A DNA stretch of 64,000 nucleotides, taken from the NCBI GenBank assembly GCA_045636385.1, contig JAZTXK010000030.1:1-64000 (forward strand), in the 5' to 3' direction. The position numbers and the translations under genes were made by a program. This DNA is from CAG-390 sp045636385. Its GTDB lineage: Bacteria > Bacillota > Clostridia > Oscillospirales > CAG-272. Within the stretch, counting starts at the first letter, position 1. Each line of letters opens with the position of its first letter. The notes under the pieces are model-generated. The model worked only from the letters and a program-made list of their open reading frames with translations, was not told the DNA's origin and did no database searches. Below, in pieces: positions 56,274 to 64,000 of the stretch.

Positions 56274-58622
56274 GTGAAAAAGTCTATGTTTATCCGCATT
56301 CTCTCATGCGTCATGGCAATGATCATGCTTTCGGGCACTATGCTCATGACTGCTTGTAATGACACCCCCGAGACTCCCGAGACTACTGCTCCCGCAGATA
56401 CCACCTCGGCTCCCGAGACCACTGCCGCTCCCGAAACCACCGAAGCACCGTTGGTTCTCACCGAGCAGACGGTAAATCTCAACAAGAACACCAAGGGCAT
56501 CAAGATCCTCGGCGTTCGTAACCTCGCGTCCGACACCGCGATCAACGCCGACTGGAGCGCATCGGGTATCGAATTCATCGCTACCTGTGAGGGCGATATG
56601 ACCTTCGCTGTTGAGACCAGCAATGGCGCATATTTCCGCGCTTACATCGACGGCGAGCCCTATATGAACGGCGAAACACCTTACTTTGACATCACCGGCA
56701 AGGGCGAGATCACTCTCAAGGACATCCCGAAGGGTACTCACACCATCCGCGTGATCAAGGTCACCGGCTACACTCTTGCATTCGCGGCGTTCACCTCCGT
56801 CAAACTCACGGGTATCATCGCAGAAGAAGCACCCAAGGACAATGAGCTTTACATTGAGTTCGTCGGCGACAGTATCACCTGCGCTTGGGGTACTATCGGC
56901 ACATTTGACGGCAAGTACACCTCTCAGGACGCTACACTCGGCTACTCCTACCTCGTTGCAGAGGAGCTTGATGCAGATTACTCCTTCACCGCGCTTTCCG
57001 GCCAGGGCATCTGCTGCGGCACTCCCGGCGTTCCCCTCGGCTACCGCTACGCTTGCTACGGCAAGGATGCCAAGACCGAATACGATTTCGCGCGCAAGGC
57101 AAACCTCATCGTTGTCAATATCGGTACCAATGACGAGACCAAGGCGATCGATCAGACTCAGTTCAAGAAGGATTTCAAGGCTTGGGTTGAGTACGCCAAG
57201 GAAAAGAACGGCGCAGACTGTAAGTTCCTCGCCGTTACCAATATGAAGAACGGCTCGTATCGCACAATCATCGAAAAGGTCTTTGAGGAGCTTGGCGGCG
57301 AGGCAGCGGGCTACTACGCATATAAGGCAGACCGTTCCCGCAACGCTACCGCTTCCTATCACCCCAGCATCGAGGAGCACGCGGCATACGTTCCCGCTAT
57401 CGTTGACCTTTGCAAGAAGATCCTTGCTACTCCCATCTCCTCCACTCCCGGCACAACCGACCCCGTTACTCCCGGTGTTGACGTAACAGGTGCGATCGAC
57501 CTTCCCGCAAACACCGTTGTCGTAGACGATGACTGCGACAAGGACGGCGACGTTATAGTATTCACCTTCGGCGGCGTTAAATATAAGGCAACCGTAGGTA
57601 AGGATGCATTCTACTCGCCCATGGATGCACAGAATGCAGTTACCGCGGGCGGAACTATCTTCTTCTTGCCCGGCTACTATATGGAGAACTTCCAGGTTCA
57701 GAAGGACCTTACCCTTATCGGCCCCAAGGCAGGCGTCAGCCCCAACGTAAAGGGCGCAAATCCGACCGATGACTGGACTCTTAACCCCGAGAGAAGCAAG
57801 GAAGAGGACGAGGCTGTCCTGATGTCCAACCTTGGTCTCGGTGTATGGAATGCTACCGTATATTCCGACTGTCATAAGATCGTTATGGACGGCTTCAAGT
57901 TCTCCCAGAACTTCCTCCTTCGCCAGAACTCGGGTAACGAGGGTGAGGTCGAGATCGAATTGAATAACATTCTGATCAGCGGAAGCACCATCACCAACAA
58001 CATCCTCTTCTTTTTCCCCTACTATCCCAACGATGCGACCAACCCCGACCTCTATAAGAGACATCTGAAGATGGAAAACGTCCGTGTTGAAGGCGTGACC
58101 GCACAGTATCTCTTCAGAATGGGCTTTGAAACTCTTGAGATCTCGGGTCTCTATATGGATTCCAAGTGCACCAAGGGCGTTGTTGAAAAGTTTGCTACTA
58201 CTGCAGGTGTTGGCACCGATAAGTACGTTATCAAGGATAGTATGTTCAGAAACACCAATACCACGATATTCTCCATCAACCTCAGAAACGATCTTGCCGC
58301 TCCCAACTGGCGTCTTGATCACTTCGGCACAGATAAGAAGCAGATCGACATCGAGATCAGCGGATGCGTATTCTACGGCGAGGATCTTCCCTCCGCTCAC
58401 GCACCCTGGATCATCATCAACCGCGACAGCGCGGCGGCTATCGTTCGTATCAAGGATAATATCTTCGCAAGCAATAACACCGGATCCGTCATCGTAACCG
58501 ACGAGGGCTCGGTTGAGGGCGAATACTTCTTCGCAACCGAGATTAGCGGTAACACCGTTACCGGATGCGCAGATCCCTATAAGTTCGTTGCGGCAAAGGA
58601 TGCAGCACTCTTTCTTAATTAA
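56274..58622 (+). CDS. Secreted CE2-like esterase with C-terminal beta-helix domain, lipoprotein (GTG start)
   Basis: A 782-residue lipoprotein. The GTG at 56274 has GGAGG eight bases upstream. Signal peptide with MTAC (Cys28), then a Thr/Pro/Ala linker. Residues about 65-180 form a jelly-roll and about 190-355 an SGNH domain (GDSITCAWGT with Ser200, IGTNDE, SYHPSIEEH), the order of carbohydrate esterase family 2 deacetylases. After a Pro/Thr linker, about 430-782 look like a right-handed beta-helix (AVTAGGTIFFLPGYYMENFQ, repeated NNILISGSTITNN turns). It likely deacetylates a polysaccharide that the beta-helix binds or cleaves. Confidence 0.85.
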   Translation: MKKSMFIRILSCVMAMIMLSGTMLMTACNDTPETPETTAPADTTSAPETTAAPETTEAPLVLTEQTVNLNKNTKGIKILGVRNLASDTAINADWSASGIEFIATCEGDMTFAVETSNGAYFRAYIDGEPYMNGETPYFDITGKGEITLKDIPKGTHTIRVIKVTGYTLAFAAFTSVKLTGIIAEEAPKDNELYIEFVGDSITCAWGTIGTFDGKYTSQDATLGYSYLVAEELDADYSFTALSGQGICCGTPGVPLGYRYACYGKDAKTEYDFARKANLIVVNIGTNDETKAIDQTQFKKDFKAWVEYAKEKNGADCKFLAVTNMKNGSYRTIIEKVFEELGGEAAGYYAYKADRSRNATASYHPSIEEHAAYVPAIVDLCKKILATPISSTPGTTDPVTPGVDVTGAIDLPANTVVVDDDCDKDGDVIVFTFGGVKYKATVGKDAFYSPMDAQNAVTAGGTIFFLPGYYMENFQVQKDLTLIGPKAGVSPNVKGANPTDDWTLNPERSKEEDEAVLMSNLGLGVWNATVYSDCHKIVMDGFKFSQNFLLRQNSGNEGEVEIELNNILISGSTITNNILFFFPYYPNDATNPDLYKRHLKMENVRVEGVTAQYLFRMGFETLEISGLYMDSKCTKGVVEKFATTAGVGTDKYVIKDSMFRNTNTTIFSINLRNDLAAPNWRLDHFGTDKKQIDIEISGCVFYGEDLPSAHAPWIIINRDSAAAIVRIKDNIFASNNTGSVIVTDEGSVEGEYFFATEISGNTVTGCADPYKFVAAKDAALFLN

Positions 58623-58637
58623 TTAATTGAATCATTA

Positions 58638-58677
58638 TCCCCGACCGAATGCGCGGCATTCGGTCGGGGATTTATTT
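58638..58677 (+). terminator. Intrinsic terminator
   Basis: TCCCCGACCGAATGC-GCG-GCATTCGGTCGGGGA followed by TTTATTT. Confidence 0.9.
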
Positions 58678-58706
58678 GTGTGATATGTAAAATACTGTCC
58701 AAAAAC

Positions 58707-58735
58707 TTGACTTTGACGTTTATTCGTGGTATACT
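58707..58735 (+). promoter_or_regulatory. Promoter of the MATE/wecB/cupin operon
   Basis: TTGACT (58707-58712), 17-bp spacer with extended TGG, TATACT (58730-58735). Confidence 0.78.
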
Positions 58736-58770
58736 TATTACATTATAATAATACTACGGAGAATAAAAAA

Positions 58771-60141
58771 TTGGCATCCGCAAAGATTTCAAAGGATTTC
58801 ACAAAGGGAAATCTCCCAAAGCAATTATTGCTTTTCACTCTGCCGTTTATGGCGTCAAACGCACTTCAGGTGCTTTACAGCACCATCGATATGATAATCG
58901 TCGGCGAATACGTCGGAACGCCCGGACTTTCGGCGGTTTCGCAGTCGAGCCAGATCGTCAATTTTGCCACGATGGTATGTCTTGGGCTTTCAAATGCGGG
59001 TCAGGTGCTCGTTTCGCAAGCCTTCGGCGCGGGTAAGAAAAAGGAGATGAACGATATCATCGGCACGATGTTCAGCGTGCTGACGATCTTTGCCGCTATC
59101 CTTTCGGTCGTTATCATTTCGATAAACGGGTGGATAATGGACGTTATGAATATGCCCGCCGAATCCTACGATATGGCGATCGATTATCTCATCATCTGCA
59201 CGGGCGGACTGATTTTCACCGCGGGCTACAATATGGTCTCCGCAGTTTTGCGCGGTATGGGCGACTCGAAGCGTCCCTTCCTCTTTATCGGTATCGCTTC
59301 TGCGATAAACCTCGTGCTTGACCTGCTCTTTACCGGCGCTCTCGGTATGGGCGTTGCGGGTGCGGCTTGGGCGACCATCATCGGTCAGGCGGCGGCGTGT
59401 ATCTTCTCGATCTTTTACCTTTATAAACGCAAGGAAGCCTTCGGCTTTGATTTCAAGCGCGAAAGCTTCAGAATGCAGAAAAAGTACGTAAAAATGATCG
59501 TTTCGCTCGGCACGCCTATGGCAATACAGATGGGATGCCTCAATCTTTCAATGCTCTACGTCAACTCGCTTATCAACGATATCGGCGTTGTTGAGTCGGC
59601 GACCTTCGGCGCGGGCGTTAAGATCGACGATATCATCAATAAGATCTCGCAGGGCATCCAGTACGCGGCTATGCCGATAATCAGCCAGAATATCGCGGCG
59701 GGCGAGCAGAAGCGCGCGAAGCAGACGGTATATTGGGCGTGGATCTATTCAGCCGCGCTGACGGTGTTCTTTATGATACTTTACGTTTGCTTCGGCAAGC
59801 AGATGTTTATGCTGTTCTCGGATGATCCGCTCGTTCACGAGCAATGCACCGTCTTCATCAGCGCGATCCTCTGGATGTTCCCCGCGTTTGCAATCGTGAG
59901 AGGCAGCGGCGGCTTCGTTCAGGGCATCGGAAATGCCAAGCTCAGTATGCTTCTTGCACTTCTCGACGGAGTCGTTCTCCGAATCGGACTTTCTTATCTT
60001 TTCGGAATATATTTCGGCTGGGGATTCTACGGCTTCGTTCTCGGCTACGGACTTGCACCCTACGGCTTTGCGATCCCGAGTATGATATATTTCTTCTCGC
60101 CCGTATGGCAGAAGCAAAAAACGCTCGCCGATTCTATTTGA
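58771..60141 (+). CDS. MATE-family efflux transporter (TTG start)
   Basis: A 456-residue, twelve-helix MATE exporter. Conserved pieces are NLPKQLLLFTLPFMASNALQ, STIDMIIVGEYVGTPGLSAV and QAFGAGKKKEMNDIIG. It would expel cationic compounds using Na+ or H+. An upstream in-frame start at 58726 lies inside the promoter -10, so the TTG at 58771 with CGGAG about nine bases upstream is chosen. wecB starts one base after its stop. Confidence 0.92.
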   Translation: MASAKISKDFTKGNLPKQLLLFTLPFMASNALQVLYSTIDMIIVGEYVGTPGLSAVSQSSQIVNFATMVCLGLSNAGQVLVSQAFGAGKKKEMNDIIGTMFSVLTIFAAILSVVIISINGWIMDVMNMPAESYDMAIDYLIICTGGLIFTAGYNMVSAVLRGMGDSKRPFLFIGIASAINLVLDLLFTGALGMGVAGAAWATIIGQAAACIFSIFYLYKRKEAFGFDFKRESFRMQKKYVKMIVSLGTPMAIQMGCLNLSMLYVNSLINDIGVVESATFGAGVKIDDIINKISQGIQYAAMPIISQNIAAGEQKRAKQTVYWAWIYSAALTVFFMILYVCFGKQMFMLFSDDPLVHEQCTVFISAILWMFPAFAIVRGSGGFVQGIGNAKLSMLLALLDGVVLRIGLSYLFGIYFGWGFYGFVLGYGLAPYGFAIPSMIYFFSPVWQKQKTLADSI

Positions 60142-60142
60142 T

Positions 60143-61204
60143 ATGAAAAAAATTATTGCAGTTTTCGGCACTCGCCCCGAGGCGGTCAAGATGTGCCCGC
60201 TCATCCTCGAGCTGAAAAAGCGCGAGTGCTTTGACGTCAAAGTCTGCCTTACGGGACAGCACCGCGAGATGCTCGATTCGGTTACCGAGCTCTTCGGAAT
60301 CAAGGCGGATTACGATCTTTCGGTAATGGCGAAGGAGCAAACGCTCGGCGGTATGACCGCAAGGATCATCGACGGCGCAGAGTGGGTATTCGAAGAAGAA
60401 AAGCCCGATCTCGTCCTCGTTCACGGCGACACGGCAAGCGCGTTTGCGGCGTCGCTCGCGGCGTTTTATATGAAGATACCCGTCGGACACGTCGAGGCGG
60501 GACTTCGGACGTACGATATTTCGTCACCCTACCCCGAGGAATTCAACCGCCGCGCGATCTCGATGATGTCGAGCTTTGACTTTGCCCCCACCGAGGCGGC
60601 GAGGGAGAATCTGATCAAAGAAGGAAAGGCTCCCGAACGTATTTTCGTGACGGGAAATACCGTTGTTGACGCGTTGAATTTCACGGCAAATGATGTAAAA
60701 ACGGATGAAGACCTCGTTCTTTTCACCGCGCACCGCCGTGAAAGCATCGGCGATCCGATGCGGAATATTTTTTCCGCCGTCCGTTCGATAGCGCGGAAAT
60801 ATCCCGATATGAAGATCTTGTATCCCGTCCATCCAAACCCCGCTGTCCGAAATATAGCCGAGGAAATCCTCGGCGAGGTAGAGAATATCGACCTCTGCGA
60901 GCCGCTTGATCTGAAAGAATTCCATTCACTCCTCGCGCGATCATACCTCGTTATGACCGATAGCGGCGGCGTTCAGGAGGAGGCGGCGGCACTCGGAAAG
61001 CCCACTCTCGTCCTCCGCGATAAAACCGAGCGTAGAGAGGGCGGTTCGCTTATCCTCGTCGGAACGAAAGCGGACGATATCGTACCAGCATTCGACCGCC
61101 TTGTAGGCGACAAAAACTATTATGAGTCAATAAAAAACGCCCCCAATCCCTTCGGCGACGGTAAGGCATCCGAAAGGATTGCGGATATTCTTGAAAGGAT
61201 ATAA
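60143..61204 (+). CDS. wecB: UDP-N-acetylglucosamine 2-epimerase
   Basis: A 353-residue, non-hydrolysing UDP-GlcNAc 2-epimerase making UDP-ManNAc. FGTRPEAVKMCPLI, GQHREMLD, VHGDTASAFAASLA, HVEAGLRTYD, HRRES and TDSGGVQEEA are all present. It supplies ManNAc for wall or capsule glycans. One base after the MATE gene, so expressed as an operon. Confidence 0.95.
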   Translation: MKKIIAVFGTRPEAVKMCPLILELKKRECFDVKVCLTGQHREMLDSVTELFGIKADYDLSVMAKEQTLGGMTARIIDGAEWVFEEEKPDLVLVHGDTASAFAASLAAFYMKIPVGHVEAGLRTYDISSPYPEEFNRRAISMMSSFDFAPTEAARENLIKEGKAPERIFVTGNTVVDALNFTANDVKTDEDLVLFTAHRRESIGDPMRNIFSAVRSIARKYPDMKILYPVHPNPAVRNIAEEILGEVENIDLCEPLDLKEFHSLLARSYLVMTDSGGVQEEAAALGKPTLVLRDKTERREGGSLILVGTKADDIVPAFDRLVGDKNYYESIKNAPNPFGDGKASERIADILERI

Positions 61205-61206
61205 AA

Positions 61207-61548
61207 ATGGCACTTAAAATTCTTGAAAATAATGAAAACGGTTATCATCCTCTTGTGAAATTCGGTGCTTGGCGAGTTGCTGTGGCGAATCCGTGTGATA
61301 AGTGGGTCGAGGGCAACGTAACCTTTATGGAACGCCATATGAAGACGGACGAGGTCTTCGTTCTTCTTCAGGGCGTAGCCGCGCTCTATATCGGTGACGC
61401 GCGGGAAAAAATACCGATGGAGATCGGCAAGGTCTATAACGTCGAGTTCGGAACGTGGCACAACCTCTGTATGGAGGAAGGCTCTCAGGTTCTCATCGTG
61501 GAAAACGACGATACCTGCAGAGAAAATACCGAATATTGTGATTTTTGA
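61207..61548 (+). CDS. Small cupin-fold protein
   Basis: A 113-residue single-domain protein with a cupin-like beta barrel: ERHMKTDEVFVLLQGVAALY and EFGTWHNLCMEEGSQVLIVE. Only part of the usual metal-binding His/Glu set is evident (Glu in KTDEVF, His in WHNL). It starts two bases after the wecB stop. Possibly a sugar-nucleotide or ligand-binding partner of the epimerase; function not known. Confidence 0.75.
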   Translation: MALKILENNENGYHPLVKFGAWRVAVANPCDKWVEGNVTFMERHMKTDEVFVLLQGVAALYIGDAREKIPMEIGKVYNVEFGTWHNLCMEEGSQVLIVENDDTCRENTEYCDF

Positions 61549-61550
61549 CA

Positions 61551-61582
61551 GAAAGCTCTCCCTCGGTCGAGGGAGAGCTTTC
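61551..61582. terminator. Bidirectional intrinsic terminator
   Basis: GAAAGCTCTCCCTCG-GT-CGAGGGAGAGCTTTC between the cupin and the convergent MATE gene. Confidence 0.85.
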
Positions 61583-61585
61583 GTA

Positions 61586-62968
61586 TTAATTTGCCGAGTG
61601 TTCCTTGATCAGCTTTTTGAATTTGGAGCGCATCAGGATATAGTCGGCGAGGATGGTGAGCAGACCGAAGAGCCACGCCATGGGGTTGGCGAGGCAGACG
61701 ATGGTGAAGCCCAAAGACTCGCTGACAATGGCGTTTGAAGTGAGGATAACGACGAGCACGGCAACTCCGCCGCGTCCGAGAATTTCGGTAAATCCCGAGA
61801 CCATCGACCATGTTGTGCGGTTGACGGCTTGGAGCACGCTCTTATAGACTATCAGTCCCGATACGATAAAGGTGAACGCCGTGTTGATCAATATGTATCG
61901 ATATGCATCGTTTACAACGCTTTCGGCTACGTCTTTGCCCGCGATGAGCACAATGAAGACCTTACCGAAGGGAATGAGGATGCACGCCGCAAGAATGCAC
62001 CAGATAATGCACATAAGAAGCGTCTTTTTGCTTCCTTCAAGCACTCGCTTATAATTTCCCGCACCGTGGTTTTGCGCGGTGAATACCGAAACTGCCGAGC
62101 CGAATGCGATCAGCGGCTGAACGAGGAAGTTTTCGATCTTTGATCCCGTCACCTGCGCTGAAACGTAGGAGTCGCCAAATCCGTTTGTTACGAACTGAAC
62201 TATGATAGAGCCGATAGAGAGAACCATATTGAGGAACGCCATAGGGATACCGATTTTGAGCAGATGGCGATCCATTTCAAGGTCTGCGGCGAAATGCTTC
62301 CGCTTAACGTGAAGCATCGGGTGCTTTTTTACCAGATAAACGATGCAGCAAATACCCGAGACGAGCTGTGCGATAACGGTTGCAAGTCCCGCGCCCGCAG
62401 TTCCCATTTTGAGGAAGCGGATGAGCACGATGTCAAGGATGATGTTTACTACGCAGGAAACGACCAAAAAGTAAAGCGGCGTTTTCGAGTCACCGAGCGC
62501 GCGGATCATATTGGAAAGCAGGTTGAAAAGCGCGGTGACGATGAGTCCGGCGAAGATCCATACTATGTAGTTATATGCGTTGTCATAAAGGGTTTCGGGT
62601 GTACGCATAACCTTCAGCATCGGGTGCGCGCAAAGTACGCAGATGACGGACAACGCTATCGAAATGATAGCCGAGAGCTTGATCGCTCCCGCAAAGGATT
62701 GTTTGACCTTTTCCCCGTCTCCCGAGCCGAAATGATGTGCCGTAACAACCGAAAATCCGACCGTCAGCGACTGGATCGCACCGCTTGCAAACCATACAAG
62801 ACTGCCCGTAGAGCCGACCGCCGCATAAGCGAGAGTGCCGACCGTTCTGCCGACGATGACCATATCAACGACGTTGTAAAACTGTTGAAAAAGATTTCCG
62901 AGCAAAAAGGGAATTGCAAAGAAAAATATCTTTTTTAGCGGCGAGCCGCGAGTAAGATCCGTGGTCAT
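61586..62968 (-). CDS. MATE-family efflux transporter
   Basis: A 460-residue, twelve-helix MATE exporter of the clostridial NorM/DinF-like type: LTRGSPLKKIFFFAIPFLLG, QQFYNVVDMVIVGRTVGTLA, FGSGDGEKVKQSFAGAI. Distinct in sequence from the MATE at 58771. AAGGTG precedes the ATG. Substrate unknown; a single-gene transcript. Confidence 0.93.
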   Translation of the reverse strand: MTTDLTRGSPLKKIFFFAIPFLLGNLFQQFYNVVDMVIVGRTVGTLAYAAVGSTGSLVWFASGAIQSLTVGFSVVTAHHFGSGDGEKVKQSFAGAIKLSAIISIALSVICVLCAHPMLKVMRTPETLYDNAYNYIVWIFAGLIVTALFNLLSNMIRALGDSKTPLYFLVVSCVVNIILDIVLIRFLKMGTAGAGLATVIAQLVSGICCIVYLVKKHPMLHVKRKHFAADLEMDRHLLKIGIPMAFLNMVLSIGSIIVQFVTNGFGDSYVSAQVTGSKIENFLVQPLIAFGSAVSVFTAQNHGAGNYKRVLEGSKKTLLMCIIWCILAACILIPFGKVFIVLIAGKDVAESVVNDAYRYILINTAFTFIVSGLIVYKSVLQAVNRTTWSMVSGFTEILGRGGVAVLVVILTSNAIVSESLGFTIVCLANPMAWLFGLLTILADYILMRSKFKKLIKEHSAN

Positions 62969-62998
62969 AAAAACACCTTGCTTTCAAAATTTTTCTAT

Positions 62999-63027
62999 AT
63001 TATAACACGGGCTCTCCCCTTTGTCAA
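62999..63027 (-). promoter_or_regulatory. Promoter of the second MATE gene
   Basis: Minus strand TTGACA (63022-63027), 17-bp spacer, TATAAT (62999-63004). Confidence 0.85.
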
Positions 63028-63050
63028 GCGGCTTTACGGAAATGTAAAAA

Positions 63051-63089
63051 AGAAAAACACGAGGCACCGAAATGATCTCGTGTTTTTCT
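63051..63089 (-). terminator. Intrinsic terminator after the PfkB kinase
   Basis: AGAAAAACACGAG/CTCGTGTTTTTCT stem with a 13-base loop. Confidence 0.8.
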
Positions 63090-63106
63090 TTGATTAATGC
63101 ATAGAT

Positions 63107-64000
63107 TTATCTCTGAACTCTGCCCGATCCGTCGCCGCCCGCGAGCTTTTCAACTTCGCTGACGCTTACGCGGTTGAAGTCGCCTTCAACGGAGTGCTTG
63201 AGCGCGGATGCCGCAACTGCGAATTCGATTGCGCCCTGGCTCGACTTGCCCGAAAGGAGCGAGTAGATGAGTCCCGCGCCAAAAGAGTCGCCGCCGCCTA
63301 CGCGGTCAACGATGTGGAGGTGGTAGGACTTCGAGAAATAATAGTCCTCGCCGTCGTAAAGCATACCCGCCCAATCGTTATCGGATGCCGAGATCGAGGT
63401 GCGGAGGGTGATCGCAACCTTTTCAAAGCCGAATTTGTCTGCGAGCTGTTTTGCAACAGACTTGTAGCCCTCGTGGTTGAGCTTGCCGCCGTAAATGTCG
63501 GTGCCCTCAGCCTCGATGCCGAAAACGTCCTTGGCATCTTCCTCATTGGAAATGCAGACGTCAACGTACTCGCAAAGTTTGGTCATAGCCTCGCGCGCCT
63601 CGGCGCGGGTCCAGAGCTTGCCGCGGTAGTTGAGGTCGCAGGAGATCTTGACGCCCTTTGCCTTTGCAGCACGGCAAGCCTCAATGCAGATATCAACGAG
63701 CTTTCCGCCGAGCGCGGGAGTGATGCCCGTGAAGTGGAACCAATCCGCGCCGTCAAAGATCATATCCCAATCGAAGTCGGAGGGCTGTGCCTCTGCGATC
63801 GCGGAATGTGCGCGGTCGTAAATGCAGACAGAGCCTCTCTGCGACGCGCCCTTTTCGAGGTAGTAGATGCCGACTCTGTCGCCGCCGCGGACAACCTTTG
63901 AGGTGTCAACGCCGAAATAGCGGAGCGAATCGATCGCCGCCTGACCGATGGCGTGCTTCGGGAGCTTGGTGACGTATGCGCTGTCAAGACCGAAGTTCGC
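63107..64000 (-). CDS. PfkB-family sugar kinase, probably 2-keto-3-deoxygluconate kinase, N-terminus cut by window edge
   Basis: At least 297 residues, open to the window end and lacking the N-terminal part. The PfkB anion-hole/catalytic motif is DRVGGGDSFGAGLIYSLL, and CDLNYRGKLWTRAEARE with GITPALGG fits KdgK-like kinases. It phosphorylates KDG, a step in uronate or pectin breakdown. An aldolase gene may lie beyond the edge. Family sure; substrate probable. Confidence 0.85.
   Translation of the reverse strand, partial: ANFGLDSAYVTKLPKHAIGQAAIDSLRYFGVDTSKVVRGGDRVGIYYLEKGASQRGSVCIYDRAHSAIAEAQPSDFDWDMIFDGADWFHFTGITPALGGKLVDICIEACRAAKAKGVKISCDLNYRGKLWTRAEAREAMTKLCEYVDVCISNEEDAKDVFGIEAEGTDIYGGKLNHEGYKSVAKQLADKFGFEKVAITLRTSISASDNDWAGMLYDGEDYYFSKSYHLHIVDRVGGGDSFGAGLIYSLLSGKSSQGAIEFAVAASALKHSVEGDFNRVSVSEVEKLAGGDGSGRVQR

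Noticed and set aside
56304..58400. A 698-codon minus-strand open frame
   Set aside because: Antisense of the esterase/beta-helix lipoprotein; composition is a mirror of that gene.

Overview
The window looks like a chromosomal piece of an uncultured Clostridia-type Bacillota, probably gut-associated. Supporting signs are TTEAPE-type low-complexity linkers after lipoprotein cysteines, BspA-like leucine-rich surface proteins, a CD1871A-type redox protein, strong AGGAGG ribosome sites, vegetative promoters with exact 17-bp spacers, and the gene order rpmG-secE-nusG-rplK-rplA. Base composition is near 50% GC. AT-rich islands (about 11.4-12.8, 47.5-47.9 and 52.2-53.9 kb) probably arrived later. 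No phage, insertion sequence or CRISPR array is visible.

Layout. 0-10.7 kb: a minus-strand surface operon of a 2391-residue subtilase/leucine-rich-repeat protein, an InlB-type lipoprotein and an oligopeptide-binding protein cut by the window edge. 10.8-14.5 kb: a small lipoprotein, an AAA_14/DUF4143 ATPase under operator-like repeats, and an ECF sigma factor with its membrane partner. 14.7-17 kb: a redox pair, a NapH-like ferredoxin fused to a TlpA-like thioredoxin and a CD1871A-like membrane protein. 17.5-21.4 kb: an extended ECF sigma factor with an ABC exporter. 21.6-27.4 kb: a GldA/GldF/GldG-like ABC system with a DUF4340 protein. 27.6-31.5 kb: a second sigma/membrane-partner operon with two related lipoproteins. 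31.5-32.1 kb: repeats only. 32.2-34.8 kb: the ribosomal/secretion operon with an enlarged SecE. 35-39.9 kb: secG, tRNA-Ser, RNase P RNA, two tandem cation/calcium exchangers and a GH16 enzyme. 39.9-47.2 kb: a GDPD phosphodiesterase, a 1063-residue sigma fusion and a four-gene hydrolase operon. 47.3-53.8 kb: an unassigned structured RNA, a PBECR-like protein, a leucine-rich lipoprotein, a GH20 and an S15 enzyme, and an XRE-controlled lipoprotein/zinc-ribbon operon. 53.9-64 kb: a tartrate-dehydrogenase/UROD-like pair, a secreted CE2-like esterase, two MATE exporters, a UDP-GlcNAc epimerase, a cupin and a PfkB sugar kinase cut by the edge.

Two themes recur. First, regulation: four ECF-type sigma factors in 64 kb, two with membrane partners and two carrying large C-terminal domains, the first two sharing one promoter-like block. 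Second, noncoding architecture: three arrays of short palindromes whose stems vary while a 7-9 nt spacer stays constant, a dispersed composite hairpin repeat, and a free-standing structured RNA. These are the parts least explained by known families. Gene functions come from motifs read by eye; no database search was possible.
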